From the NCBI RefSeq assembly GCF_008973465.1, contig NZ_WBXN01000004.1:7480501-7544500 (forward strand): a stretch of 64,000 nt of DNA, read 5' to 3'. Made by a program: the position numbers and the translations under genes. Of this stretch, positions 1 through 7,851 are shown piece after piece. The notes beneath the pieces are model-generated. The model saw only the letters and a program-made list of their open reading frames with translations, was not told the origin of the DNA and ran no database searches. Position 1 is the stretch's first letter. Each line of letters starts with the position of its first letter. The DNA comes from Streptomyces sp. SS1-1 (lineage in GTDB: Bacteria > Actinomycetota > Actinomycetes > Streptomycetales > Streptomycetaceae).

Positions 1-1164
1 AGACGTAACTCTGCACCTCGCACAGGGCGATCGGCGGCTTCGCGAGGCTGCCGTCGGCGAAGTTGACGCCGTCGTAGGAGTCCTTCCACCCCTGGTTGAG
101 CAGACCGTTCTCCGTCATGCGCTGGTACTCGACGAAGCCGTCCCCGTCCCGGTCCCCGTACTTCTCGACCCACTCCAGCGCCCGGTCGGCGTGCGGCAGC
201 AGCGCCTCGACGGCGTCCGGCGCTATGCCCCAGCGGCTCAGCTCACCGAGGACGACGACGAACAACGGTGTGGCGTCGGCGGTCCCGTAGTACACACTGC
301 CGCCGCCGCGCGCCAGCGGGAAGTCCAGGCCGAAGCGCGTCTCGTGCAGTATGCGTCCCGGCTGTTCCTCGGTGATGGGGTCGACCTTCCGGCCCTGAGC
401 CCGCGCGAGGGTCTGCAGGGTTCCCAGGGCCAGGTTCTGGTCCAGGGACAGAGCCATGTAGGAGGACAGCAGCGAGTCCCGGCCGAACAGCGCCATGAAC
501 CAGGGCGCGCCGGCCGCCACCGCCCGTGTCCTCCGGGTGCGCCGGATCGAAGATGCGCAGCGAGCCCAGATCCTCCAGGCTGCGGCGCATCGTCCGGTGC
601 AGTTCCGGATCTTCGACCCTCGTGATGTGCGGAGTGCTCTCGCGCCAGGCACGCAGGCGACGGGCCGGGGCGAACTCGGCCGGCTCCACACCCACCGGAA
701 ACACGCCGCCGGCATGCTCCTGCTCGACGCTGGGCCGCACCAGCAGCGTGGTGCGCCACCGGCCGCGGGCCGGCACCTCGGCCCGGAAGTCCAGCCCGTC
801 CGGGCGAGCCTGGGCGCCCTCGCTCTCCACCCGCACGCCTCGCCACGCCGCATCGGAGTGCAGGTCGAACTCAAGGGCCGAACCGTCGGGCCTGACCGTC
901 ACTTCGCCTTGCGAAGGGACTCGGCTCTCCTTGACGGCGAAGAGGTCGGCGAAGTCGGACCCGATGAACCTGACCGTCATGTCCGACGACCCCTATCGCA
1001 CCACGTTCCTGGCCCGCGTCCCGCCCCACGGCTCGCAGAGCGAACTGCTGGTGGAGCGCACCCGCTATGTGGGTGAGGGGATGCGCGAGGACCTCGAGGT
1101 ACGCAACCTGAGCCCACGCGCGATGACGGTGACGGTCTCCCTACGTGCCGACCTCGTCGGTCAT
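1..1164 (-). pseudogene. Glycogen-debranching (amylo-alpha-1,6-glucosidase-like) gene, part inverted and frameshifted, runs off left edge
   Basis: Family role: trimming of alpha-1,6 branches in glycogen-like glucans. From 959 downward the minus strand encodes the end of the N-terminal debranching domain (SDFADLFAVKES, then TTLLVRPSVEQEHAGG). After a shift near 523-525 it encodes the start of the glucosidase domain (APWFMALFGRDSLLSS, ILHETRFGLDFPL, LLNQGWKDSYDG). The residues that should precede SDFADLF lie on the plus strand at about 961-1152 (DDPYRTTFLARV, VRNLSPRA, VSLRAD), so this piece is flipped in place. A start remains at ATG 1164 behind GGAGG, 9 bases after the DUF2267 stop, so it was the second gene of that operon. 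About 40-60 expected N-terminal residues were not found. Non-functional as read, unless the assembly is wrong. Confidence 0.8.
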
Positions 1165-1173
1165 GTCGCCTCC

Positions 1174-1551
1174 CTAGCTCCTGGAGTCCACGAGTTCGCC
1201 GAACTCCGTGGGCAGTTGGGTCAGTACCTGACGGAACTCGCCGTCGCTGACCGCGTCGCGCAAGGTGCTCAGTTCCGCACGCACTCCTTCGCGCGCCTCG
1301 TCCGGGCCGAGACCGGAACGTCGGCTGACCGGGTCGACGAACTCCTCCAGCCCGAAGTCCTCCGCCTCCGGTGTCTGGGAGATGAGGGGGGTCTTGAGCG
1401 GCTTGGGCAGCTCCGACGCGAGATCGTCCGCCTCGCCCTTGGTGAGCCGCTCGGCCAGCGTCTCCAACGTCGCATGGGTGAGGCTTTCCGCCTTCTCCCG
1501 GGGGATGTGGGAACGCTGGGCCGCCGTGTCGATGAAGGCTTCGTGATCCAT
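1174..1551 (-). CDS. DUF2267 domain protein
   Basis: 125 residues, beginning MDHEAFIDTAAQRSHIPREK and ending at TAG 1174. The pattern of a helical start followed by LTHATLETLAERLTKGEADDL and a second half (RRSGLGPDEAREGVRAELS) is typical of DUF2267, a small all-helical actinobacterial family of unknown biochemical role often found with stress genes. The protein fills the family's usual length. It sits upstream of and almost abutting the debranching-gene start. An array of six heptamers lies just before its own start. No catalytic residues can be named, and the function is unknown. Confidence 0.8.
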   Translation of the reverse strand: MDHEAFIDTAAQRSHIPREKAESLTHATLETLAERLTKGEADDLASELPKPLKTPLISQTPEAEDFGLEEFVDPVSRRSGLGPDEAREGVRAELSTLRDAVSDGEFRQVLTQLPTEFGELVDSRS

Positions 1552-1572
1552 GAGCTGTGTCCTCGTGATCTT

Positions 1573-1614
1573 GTCTGCCGTCTGCCGTCTGCCGTCTGCC
1601 GTCTGCCGTCTGCC
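1573..1614. repeat. Heptamer tandem repeat (GTCTGCC x6)
   Basis: Six perfect head-to-tail copies of GTCTGCC fill the gap between the glycosyltransferase stop (1637) and the DUF2267 start (1551). Seven is not a multiple of three and the array is non-coding on the minus strand. It could vary in copy number and alter spacing to the DUF2267 ribosome site. Confidence 0.95.
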
Positions 1615-1636
1615 GGCCGTATCCGAGAGGGCCGGG

Positions 1637-3127
1637 TCACACGCGGGCGACGCTCCGGTAGAGCGAGGTCCGCTGCAGCAGTTGACGGTCGTCCAGGAAG
1701 TTCTCCCGGACCCGGTGCCGGGCACCGACCCCCAGCGCACCGGCACGGTGGCGATCACCGACCAGACCGCTCGCATGGGCGGCGAAGGACAGGCCGTCGC
1801 TGGGGTCGTCGAGCAGAATGCCGTTGACTCCGTGCATGATCTGGTCCCGGATGCCACCGACGGCGCTGGCGACGACCGGGCTTCCCTTCCACATGGCCTC
1901 CGTGACCGTGAGGCCGAACCCCTCCGCCAGGCTCTTCTGCGTCACCACCGACGCCGAGCGCTGTAGGGCATTGACGATCACCGCGTTCTCCTCGGCGTCG
2001 GCCATCGGCAGACACGCCAGGTGCGCCCGCGTACGCACCCGGTCCGGCAGCCGGTGCCACAGCGCCTCACACTCCGCGTAGACCCGCCCACCCTCGGGAT
2101 CGTCGGTGACACCGGTGACATCCGGGCCCACCAGGGCCAGGTGCGCCCCGTCCAGGCTGCCGCCGGCCTCGGCGAACGACGCCAGCACGCCGACCATGTC
2201 CTTGAGCGGGTCCCAGCGGGAGACCTGCAGGATGAGCGGCGCGTCAGCGGGTGGCGGCGAGGCGCTGCACAGGCAGGTGGGAGCCCGCCGTATCCGGCCC
2301 ACGAAGCCGTCGCCCCGTCGGTAGAGCGCAGGCCCGTCCCCGTCCACGGGTGCGCGCAGACCGACCCGGCTCAGGATGGCCGCGGCGACAGAGGAGGCAA
2401 GGGGCCGGTTCTTGGCCGACAGCGGATCGATCGACGGTTGGATCACGGCGACCCGCCGTCCGGCGAGCCAGCCGGGAATGTACCGCTCCCGTGAGAACAC
2501 ATACGCGTCCGCCGTCTCCAACCAGGGCCGCAGAAACGCCCAGGCCCGGTCGGTGTACGGGTTGGGGTCGTCGGTGCCGACGTGGCACCGCCAGATCACC
2601 CGCGCCCCGGCCCGCCGCAGGTGGGCGACGAGGCCGGCGGTCTGCGGATCATGGAGGGTGACCACGTCTCCGGGCCGTACCGCGCGCAGCAGGGCGCGTG
2701 CGTTGGCCTCGCACACCGCCGCGTAATGCTCGGCTCCGGCTCGGTCGAGTGGTGGGCCGGAGGCATCGGCCCCGTGCAGGAAGTGGTGCAACTGCTTGGT
2801 CAGGGCGAAGAAGGCCGGATCACCGCGCAGGGTGAACCAACGGGCGTCGAGCCCCGCACCACGGGAGTACCGCTGAAGCCGGTGCAGCATCTCGGCCACA
2901 CCGCCACCGTTCAGCGTCGAGTTCACATCGATGATCCGGCGGCCCGCGAGCGCTTCACTGCTCCTGTGGAGGGTGGTGTCCAGGACGCCGGCCCGGGCGG
3001 GCCCGATCGCGTCGCTGAGCAGCAGCGGATCGGCGCCGGTGACGGCGGCTTCCGGAAGTGCCGGCGGTGCGCCGTTCGACCCCTGGCGGGGGACGGTCAG
3101 CGTCTGGGGGGTGCCGATGTAAGCCAT
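1637..3127 (-). CDS. TreT-like GT4 glycosyltransferase (trehalose synthase/phosphorylase type)
   Basis: 496 residues from ATG 3127 (MAYIGTPQTLTVP). The conserved N-terminal nucleotide-sugar fold shows NSTLNGGGVAEMLHRL near residue 73, then FTLRGDPAFFALTKQLHHFLHG. The C-terminal half carries LILQVSRWDPLKDM and EGFGLTVTEAMWKGSPVVAS, the GT4 donor-binding signature with the E-x7-E glutamates. The GGGVAEML segment and overall layout match the TreT/trehalose phosphorylase branch, which makes or splits trehalose from glucose and NDP-glucose or glucose-1-phosphate. The exact reaction cannot be fixed from sequence. It precedes DUF2267 and the debranching gene on the same strand, consistent with storage-sugar or osmolyte metabolism. 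Longer upstream reading is rejected because it crosses genes on the other strand. Confidence 0.8.
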   Translation of the reverse strand: MAYIGTPQTLTVPRQGSNGAPPALPEAAVTGADPLLLSDAIGPARAGVLDTTLHRSSEALAGRRIIDVNSTLNGGGVAEMLHRLQRYSRGAGLDARWFTLRGDPAFFALTKQLHHFLHGADASGPPLDRAGAEHYAAVCEANARALLRAVRPGDVVTLHDPQTAGLVAHLRRAGARVIWRCHVGTDDPNPYTDRAWAFLRPWLETADAYVFSRERYIPGWLAGRRVAVIQPSIDPLSAKNRPLASSVAAAILSRVGLRAPVDGDGPALYRRGDGFVGRIRRAPTCLCSASPPPADAPLILQVSRWDPLKDMVGVLASFAEAGGSLDGAHLALVGPDVTGVTDDPEGGRVYAECEALWHRLPDRVRTRAHLACLPMADAEENAVIVNALQRSASVVTQKSLAEGFGLTVTEAMWKGSPVVASAVGGIRDQIMHGVNGILLDDPSDGLSFAAHASGLVGDRHRAGALGVGARHRVRENFLDDRQLLQRTSLYRSVARV

Positions 3128-3459
3128 GGTGCCTCCGCACGTCGGCTCGAGCGGTCGGGGTGTCTGCCGTATCCAGGTTCCGGTCACGGCCGGCCCGCTG
3201 TATGCCCCCGGCGACACCAAAGCCACGGAACGCGTTGCAGCCGCCGGGATGAGCCGGGCGACGCCGTGGACAAGGCCGACACGCGCCGGCAGCCGCCCCG
3301 CCTGCCTTGTTTCTTCCAGCGAAACCCGCGGTGGGCGGACCCCGAGCGGACGGGAACGGGCAAACAAGAAGACCCGTTTCAGGTGGTTTGAGTTGAAACG
3401 GTCGGAGGTGTCGGGGTACTCGGCGGCGACGAGACCACACACCGGAACGGAGAGCAGCC
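3128..3459. other. Divergent intergenic region
   Basis: 332 bases between the glycosyltransferase (minus) and the DUF2795 gene (plus), so promoters for both must lie here. A GGGTAC hexamer at 3414-3419 resembles the -10 of stress-sigma promoters, but no matching -35 stands 14-16 bases upstream. The 3375-3400 stretch is A/T-richer than its surroundings. No gene is supported here. Confidence 0.5.
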
Positions 3460-3783
3460 ATGGCGCACGGCACGAGTGCCCGGGAGGTCGTGGACGCCCT
3501 GAAGGACGTCGACTTCCCGGCGACCAAGGACGAACTGGTGGAGGCGGCCCGCAGCACGGGCGGCGGATCGAAGGAGGTCGTCGACGCGCTGCGCGCCATC
3601 CCACCGGACGAGTACGAGAACAAGGACCAGGTGGCGCGCTCGGTACGCGTGGACCCCGCCTCCGACCTCGGCCTGAGTCCCGCACAGCGCGCCGAGCAGG
3701 CACGCAAGGGCGGCAGGCCGGGCCAGTCCCAGCACCTGCGGGACGCGCCGAAGCCACCGGTGCAGGAGGAACTGGACAGCTGA
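3460..3783 (+). CDS. DUF2795 domain protein
   Basis: 107 residues. The first 60 residues hold two similar helical units (SAREVVDALKDVDFPATKDEL and the related SKEVVDALRAIPPDEYENKD), the pattern of DUF2795, a small DNA-binding-like fold found in actinobacteria. The C-terminal 40 residues are polar and probably disordered (SPAQRAEQARKGGRPGQSQH). The start follows GGAGAGCAGCC. It is followed 43 bases later by another small gene on the same strand, probably one transcript. Function unknown; such genes are often stress-induced. Confidence 0.8.
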   Translation: MAHGTSAREVVDALKDVDFPATKDELVEAARSTGGGSKEVVDALRAIPPDEYENKDQVARSVRVDPASDLGLSPAQRAEQARKGGRPGQSQHLRDAPKPPVQEELDS

Positions 3784-3826
3784 CAGGAACGGGAGGAACG
3801 GCAGAGCACGAGGACGGGAGAGCCCC

Positions 3827-4336
3827 ATGGTCCGCAAGAAGATGGAAGGCAACGAGGACGAGCGCAGGGCCGCGGCCCGTGAGGCGGCGGCCGCCGGGAA
3901 GAGCCCCAGCGCCCGTAACGAGACCACAGGCGCCTCCAAACAGCGGACGCATCTGCGCCACGGCGGTTCCGTGACCCACGAGGACCGGATCGCGGCGAAG
4001 CACCGTGGCAAGCAGCAATGGCGCCCCGGCGATCTGGCCGAGGAGCCGATCAAGGACCCGGCGGCCGCGGGCTCGGAACGGACGTTCGTCGAAGGCGAGC
4101 GCCACGAGTACACCCCGGAGCACGAGCGGGTGTTCCAGGCGGTGACGGCGGCGCAGGCGGAGCACGACGGCGATGCCGTGCTCCTGGACGACGTCGCCCG
4201 GCAGGCGGACATGCCGCCGACCGAGACGCGGGCGCTGCTGCACGATCTGACGCGAGTGCACCGCCTGGTGACGGAACTGGCCGGAGTCGACACCCCCGAT
4301 ATGGGCCCTCGCTGGGAGACCAAGCCACGGCTGTGA
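3827..4336 (+). CDS. Hypothetical Streptomyces protein with basic N-terminus and helical C-terminus
   Basis: 169 residues. The N-terminal half is charged and low-complexity (ERRAAAREAAAAGKSP, then KHRGKQQWRPGDLAEE). The C-terminal half (about 95-155) has a compact predicted helical region containing LLDDVARQADMPPTETRALL, which reads like a small winged-helix or helix-turn-helix. I cannot assign a family with certainty. It follows the DUF2795 gene with a 43-base gap and an upstream GGACGGGAG ribosome site, so the two are probably co-transcribed. Confidence 0.65.
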   Translation: MVRKKMEGNEDERRAAAREAAAAGKSPSARNETTGASKQRTHLRHGGSVTHEDRIAAKHRGKQQWRPGDLAEEPIKDPAAAGSERTFVEGERHEYTPEHERVFQAVTAAQAEHDGDAVLLDDVARQADMPPTETRALLHDLTRVHRLVTELAGVDTPDMGPRWETKPRL

Positions 4337-4617
4337 CCAGCGCCTGTGCCGGGTCGGGGAAGCGCGGCCACCTGGCCCGGGCAGCGGGCGCCCGACGGGG
4401 CCGTCGCCAACGGAGCGCCGACCTGTGAAGGGGTGCCACACGTCAGCGCAAGGTGCCGCTTTGCCCGCATCTCGCCCCCGGGCCGGTTGCGGTGGGATCA
4501 CGGTTCAGCGCGCGCGGGCGACCACGCCTTCCCGGTGATGCCGTGCTGTGATCGGATAACCCGTGATCATTGGGGCGGCGGCTCGTGGGGTGGGCCGCGC
4601 AAGAGGGGGAAAGCGTG

Positions 4618-5913
4618 ATGTCGGCCATCGCCGAAGAGACCATACAGCCGTGCCCGGAATGCGGTTCGGAGATCCGCGGCGACAGCCGGTTCACCCTGTG
4701 GTGCACCACGTGTGACTGGAATGTGGACCCCGCCGCGCCCCAGCCGGAGGTGGGCCGGCTCGAGCGGGCCGGCCGCGAGCTGGCCCGTCGGCACGGCGAG
4801 CAGCTGCTCGCCGAGATGCTCAGCGGATCCGACGCACGCCCGCGACGCGACGCTTCGGCGGTGGCGGCCACGGTGCTCGCCGCGGCCGTACACGGAATCA
4901 CCGTCGCGTTGGCCGTCGGCGGTGCCTGGTGCCTGGTGGCGGGCTGGGGAGGCGCCGGCATCGTGGCGGGGCTGGTCCTTCTGGCGCTGGCCTGGCTCCT
5001 CGCCCCGAGGCCCGGCCGCCTGCCCGAGGATCGGCCCGTGCTGCTGCGGGCCGACGCACCCGAACTATTCGCCCTGGTCGACGACGTGGCCCGAGCGGTC
5101 GGCACACCGAGCGTGCACGCGATCGTCGTGAACGGCAGCATCAACGCCGCCGTGACGACGTACGGGATACGTGGGCGGCGGCTGCTGGTACTCGGCATGC
5201 CGCTGTGGGAGATCCTCACCCCCGAGGAACGCATCGCGCTGCTCGGCCACGAACTGGCCCACTACGCCAACGGCGACCTCCGCAACGGCCTCGTGGTCGG
5301 CAGCGCGGTGCGGTCCCTGACGGTGTGGCACGACATCATCCGGCCGCTTCCCCAGCCGACCGGCCTGGAACTGATCGTCAACGCTCTCTACGTGCTGCCC
5401 CGCCTGCTGATCGGGGGACTGCTCGTCCTGCTGCTCCGCCTGACGTCCAGGGCCGGTATCCGGGCCGAGTACCTCGCCGACCGGCTGGCCGCCCGCACCG
5501 CCTCCACACCGGCGGCCGTCGGCCTCATGGACCGCCTGCTCGTCGCCGAGTCACTCGGCGTCTGGCTGCGCACCGAAGCCAACCGTGCCGCCCTCCGCGG
5601 ACCTCGCTCCACCCGGAACGCGGCGGACCGCGCCGACGAACTGTGGGAACGCCTCACCGCGTACGTGGCCTCCATCCCGGAGCATGAGTACGAACGGCAG
5701 CGCCGCGCCGGAGCCCGCCGCGGCCACCAGGTCGACGCCACGCACCCGCCGACCCACCTGCGTCGCGCCTCCCTGCTCGCCGGCCGGTCCGAAGCAGCCG
5801 ATGAAGCCGCAGTGACGCCCGAAGCCCACAAGGGCGAACTGATCGCCGCCGAACTCGCCACCGCCCGCACCGAGGTGGCCCGACGCCTGCTGCGTGGGGC
5901 CCTCGGCGACTGA
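4618..5913 (+). CDS. Membrane M48-family zinc metallopeptidase with N-terminal zinc ribbon
   Basis: 431 residues. CPECG (C12, C15) and CTTC (C29, C32) form a four-cysteine zinc ribbon. Two hydrophobic helices span about 83-130. The peptidase core carries HELAH (H211, E212, H215) and a later EYLAD (E284) as probable third ligand, the HtpX/Ste24 arrangement. More hydrophobic segments follow around 255-275. Family role: membrane protein quality control, active site facing the cytoplasm. The start is ATG 4618; GTG 4615 immediately before it is equally placed behind AGAGGGGGA. The stop codon lies inside the first unit of a 16-bp tandem repeat, so the C-terminus touches the repeat array. The zinc ribbon in front of M48 is less common than the plain enzyme. 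Confidence 0.85.
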   Translation: MSAIAEETIQPCPECGSEIRGDSRFTLWCTTCDWNVDPAAPQPEVGRLERAGRELARRHGEQLLAEMLSGSDARPRRDASAVAATVLAAAVHGITVALAVGGAWCLVAGWGGAGIVAGLVLLALAWLLAPRPGRLPEDRPVLLRADAPELFALVDDVARAVGTPSVHAIVVNGSINAAVTTYGIRGRRLLVLGMPLWEILTPEERIALLGHELAHYANGDLRNGLVVGSAVRSLTVWHDIIRPLPQPTGLELIVNALYVLPRLLIGGLLVLLLRLTSRAGIRAEYLADRLAARTASTPAAVGLMDRLLVAESLGVWLRTEANRAALRGPRSTRNAADRADELWERLTAYVASIPEHEYERQRRAGARRGHQVDATHPPTHLRRASLLAGRSEAADEAAVTPEAHKGELIAAELATARTEVARRLLRGALGD

Positions 5914-5988
5914 CGTCCTCGGCGACTGACGTCCTCGGCGACTGACGTCCTCGGCGACTGACGTCCTCGGCGACTGACGTCCTCGGCG
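5901..5988. repeat. 16-bp tandem repeat, five full copies plus a partial
   Basis: Unit CCTCGGCGACTGACGT is repeated perfectly at 5901, 5917, 5933, 5949 and 5965, then half a copy. The TGA of the M48 gene is in the first copy, and every copy places TGA in the same register or shifts it by one base (16 = 15 + 1). The unit contains GACGTC-like half palindromes at its junctions. The array lies between two convergent genes. Confidence 0.97.
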
Positions 5989-6056
5989 GGCGTTCGGGGG
6001 AGAGAGGCCCACGTCCGGCCGGGTGGTGGCCGTGTCGGGCTCGGAGGGCCTGCTGT

Positions 6057-6776
6057 CTAGTGGAGTTGCGCTGCGGCCCGCACCTGGCGGACCGCCTCCT
6101 GCACGCCCTGGTTCCAGGGTGTGCCGTGCCCGGGAAGTACCCAAGTCGCCTGCACCTGGGCGAGCCGGTCGAGTGACGCCAACGCCTGTTCCTGGTCGTC
6201 GGTGAACGGGGCCGGCCGCGGCCCGCGCTGTCCGGTGAGCACATGCCGGGTGGTGAGGCCGTCGCCGACGAAGAGCGCGTCGGCCTCCGCCACATGAACG
6301 GCGATGCTGCCGGGCGAGTGTCCCGGCAGCCCCATGATGCGGGGCGCCCCCGGCAGGTCGAGCACGTCCCCGTCGGCGACCTCGGAGACCTCCGTGAGGT
6401 AGGTCGTGCGCAGGCCACCCTTGCGTGCGGCGTACCAGACGAAGCCGGCCGTGGCGCCGAATCTGGCGTGCCCCCAGGCGTTCTTCACCTTGACCTCGCC
6501 CCGGGCACGCGCCGCGTCGGCGCTGTGGACGTGGACGGGGACGCCGTGCTCGCGGCGGAGCCGTTCCGCGAAACCGATGTGGTCGGTGTCGCCATGGGTG
6601 AGGATCAGGCCGCGGACGTCGGCGGGGGTGAGGCCAAGGGTGGCGAGTTCCGCGAGCAGGTCCCGCCAGTGGCCGGCCAGACCGGCGTCGATCACGGTCA
6701 CGCCGTCGCCGGTGACGACCAGATAGGCCGCCACGATGTCGTTGCCTATGCGGTGCAGGTGCTGGTCGAGCTTCAT
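6057..6776 (-). CDS. MBL-fold metallo-hydrolase
   Basis: 239 residues. The metal-binding motif HGDTDH is at 61-66, followed by a later GLPGHSPGS (third histidine), VGDG (bridging aspartate) and a final PGHG, the full metallo-beta-lactamase ligand set. The protein starts with a short strand pair (HRIGNDIVAAYLVVTGD) typical of the glyoxalase II-like/uncharacterised MBL hydrolases of about 240 residues. Substrate not predictable. It is divergent from the TetR gene at 6933, with palindromes between them, so it is the likely target of that regulator. Confidence 0.85.
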   Translation of the reverse strand: MKLDQHLHRIGNDIVAAYLVVTGDGVTVIDAGLAGHWRDLLAELATLGLTPADVRGLILTHGDTDHIGFAERLRREHGVPVHVHSADAARARGEVKVKNAWGHARFGATAGFVWYAARKGGLRTTYLTEVSEVADGDVLDLPGAPRIMGLPGHSPGSIAVHVAEADALFVGDGLTTRHVLTGQRGPRPAPFTDDQEQALASLDRLAQVQATWVLPGHGTPWNQGVQEAVRQVRAAAQLH

Positions 6777-6815
6777 TGGCCTCTCCTCGCCGGGTCCGAG
6801 GATGGCTACGGCTCA

Positions 6816-6845
6816 TAGCCATCATGGCTATAGTACATAGCTATG
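6816..6845. promoter_or_regulatory. Palindromic operator between MBL hydrolase and TetR gene
   Basis: TAGCCAT-C-ATGGCTA (6816-6830) is a perfect 7+7 palindrome. It is followed by CATAGCTATG (6836-6845), another perfect palindrome, in the only A/T-rich part of the divergent intergenic region. Placement and symmetry fit a TetR-type operator controlling both genes. Inference only; no footprint evidence. Confidence 0.7.
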
Positions 6846-6932
6846 ATGGTCGGGCCCGTCAGATTGGCCGGGTGGCTTCGGCCCGCCCCCCGGCCGCTGC
6901 CCGGGCGACCTACCGCCGAATGGAGAGACCCC

Positions 6933-7499
6933 ATGCCGACACCCGAGCGCACCTCGCTCGACGCCATCGTCGAGGCGGCCCGCACGATCGTGGAGTCGCA
7001 GGGGCTCGCGCAACTGACCATGCAGGCGGTCGCCGAGCGCGTCGGAGTGCGTGCTCCCTCGCTCTACAAGCGCGTCCGCAACCGTGACGCCCTGGTCCAA
7101 CTGGTCACCGAGGCAACCCTGCTGGACCTGCAGAGGGATCTCGAAGCCGTTGAGGTGGTTCCCGAGCCGGGCAGGACGCTGGCCGGCCTGGTGCGTGCCC
7201 TGCGCGCCTTCGCCCACGCGCATCCGGCCGCCTACCACCTGATCTTCACGAGCGCTCCGACCCCGAGCGGGCCCGAGCCCGCCCTGCTGGCCCGGGTGGC
7301 GGCCCCGGTCCTGCGGGTGACCGCCGATCTCGCCGGTCCGGCCCATGCGCTGGAGGCGGCCCGCACGGTGACCGCCTGGGCGCACGGCTTCATCAGCATG
7401 GAACTCGCCGGCGCCTTCAATCTGGGCGGCGACGTGGACGCCGCGTTCGAGTACGGGCTGACCCACCTGGCCACGGCTCTCACCTCACCACCGGCCTGA
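6933..7499 (+). CDS. TetR/AcrR-family transcriptional regulator
   Basis: 188 residues from ATG 6933, preceded by GGAGAG. The N-terminal helix-turn-helix reads SLDAIVEAARTIVES, then MQAVAERVGVRAPSLYKRVR, which is diagnostic for TetR (the Y-K-x-V/F element of helix 3). The C-terminal part (PEPGRTLAGLVRALRAFAHA, AWAHGFISMELAGAF) matches the WHG-type ligand-binding domain. It probably represses itself and the divergent MBL hydrolase through the palindromes at 6816-6845. An upstream in-frame start at 6843 would overlap the operator and is less likely. Confidence 0.88.
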   Translation: MPTPERTSLDAIVEAARTIVESQGLAQLTMQAVAERVGVRAPSLYKRVRNRDALVQLVTEATLLDLQRDLEAVEVVPEPGRTLAGLVRALRAFAHAHPAAYHLIFTSAPTPSGPEPALLARVAAPVLRVTADLAGPAHALEAARTVTAWAHGFISMELAGAFNLGGDVDAAFEYGLTHLATALTSPPA

Positions 7500-7552
7500 C
7501 GCCGGCCGGCCGACGCGAACCTCCCACCCCCACCCCACCCCGCTCCGAGCCG

Positions 7553-7798
7553 TCAGCTCGAACCGGCCACCAGTGCCTCGCCAAGAGGGGTGCGCCGGTA
7601 CAGCACCGACCGCCCGGACCGGGCGCGGACGAGCAGCCCCGCACCGCGCAGGATGGCGAGGTGGTCCCCGACCGCCCCGGGCGCCATGGCAAGGCTCCGG
7701 GCGAGGTGGCTCGTACTGGCCGGGGCGTCCAGCGCCAACAGCAACCTGGCTCGGGCCCGGCCCACGAGGGCGGTCAGCGCGTCCGGTGTGGGGGCCGG
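7553..7798 (-). pseudogene. C-terminal remnant of an ArsR-family regulator
   Basis: About 81 codons ending at 7553. STSHLARSLAMAPGAVGDHL and ILRGAGLLVRARSGRSVLYR form a clear ArsR winged-helix (recognition helix and wing). The reading frame is closed by TGA at 7799-7801 upstream. The roughly 250-residue N-terminal domain that accompanies this winged-helix in the usual Streptomyces family members is absent. A GTG at 7765 could give a 70-residue stub but has no good ribosome site. Read as a deletion remnant. Confidence 0.65.
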
Positions 7799-7851
7799 TC
7801 AGCACCTACGACAAGCGGCTGTTCCGGCTCACTAAGGCAGCTGTCACTGCA

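Noticed and set aside
3414..3419. GGGTAC as a stress-sigma -10 element
   Set aside because: No suitable -35 at 14-16 bases, so not called as a promoter.
3128..4501. Upstream extension of the glycosyltransferase frame to 4501
   Set aside because: Crosses two well-supported plus-strand genes and the shared promoter region; the protein starts naturally at MAYIGTPQ.
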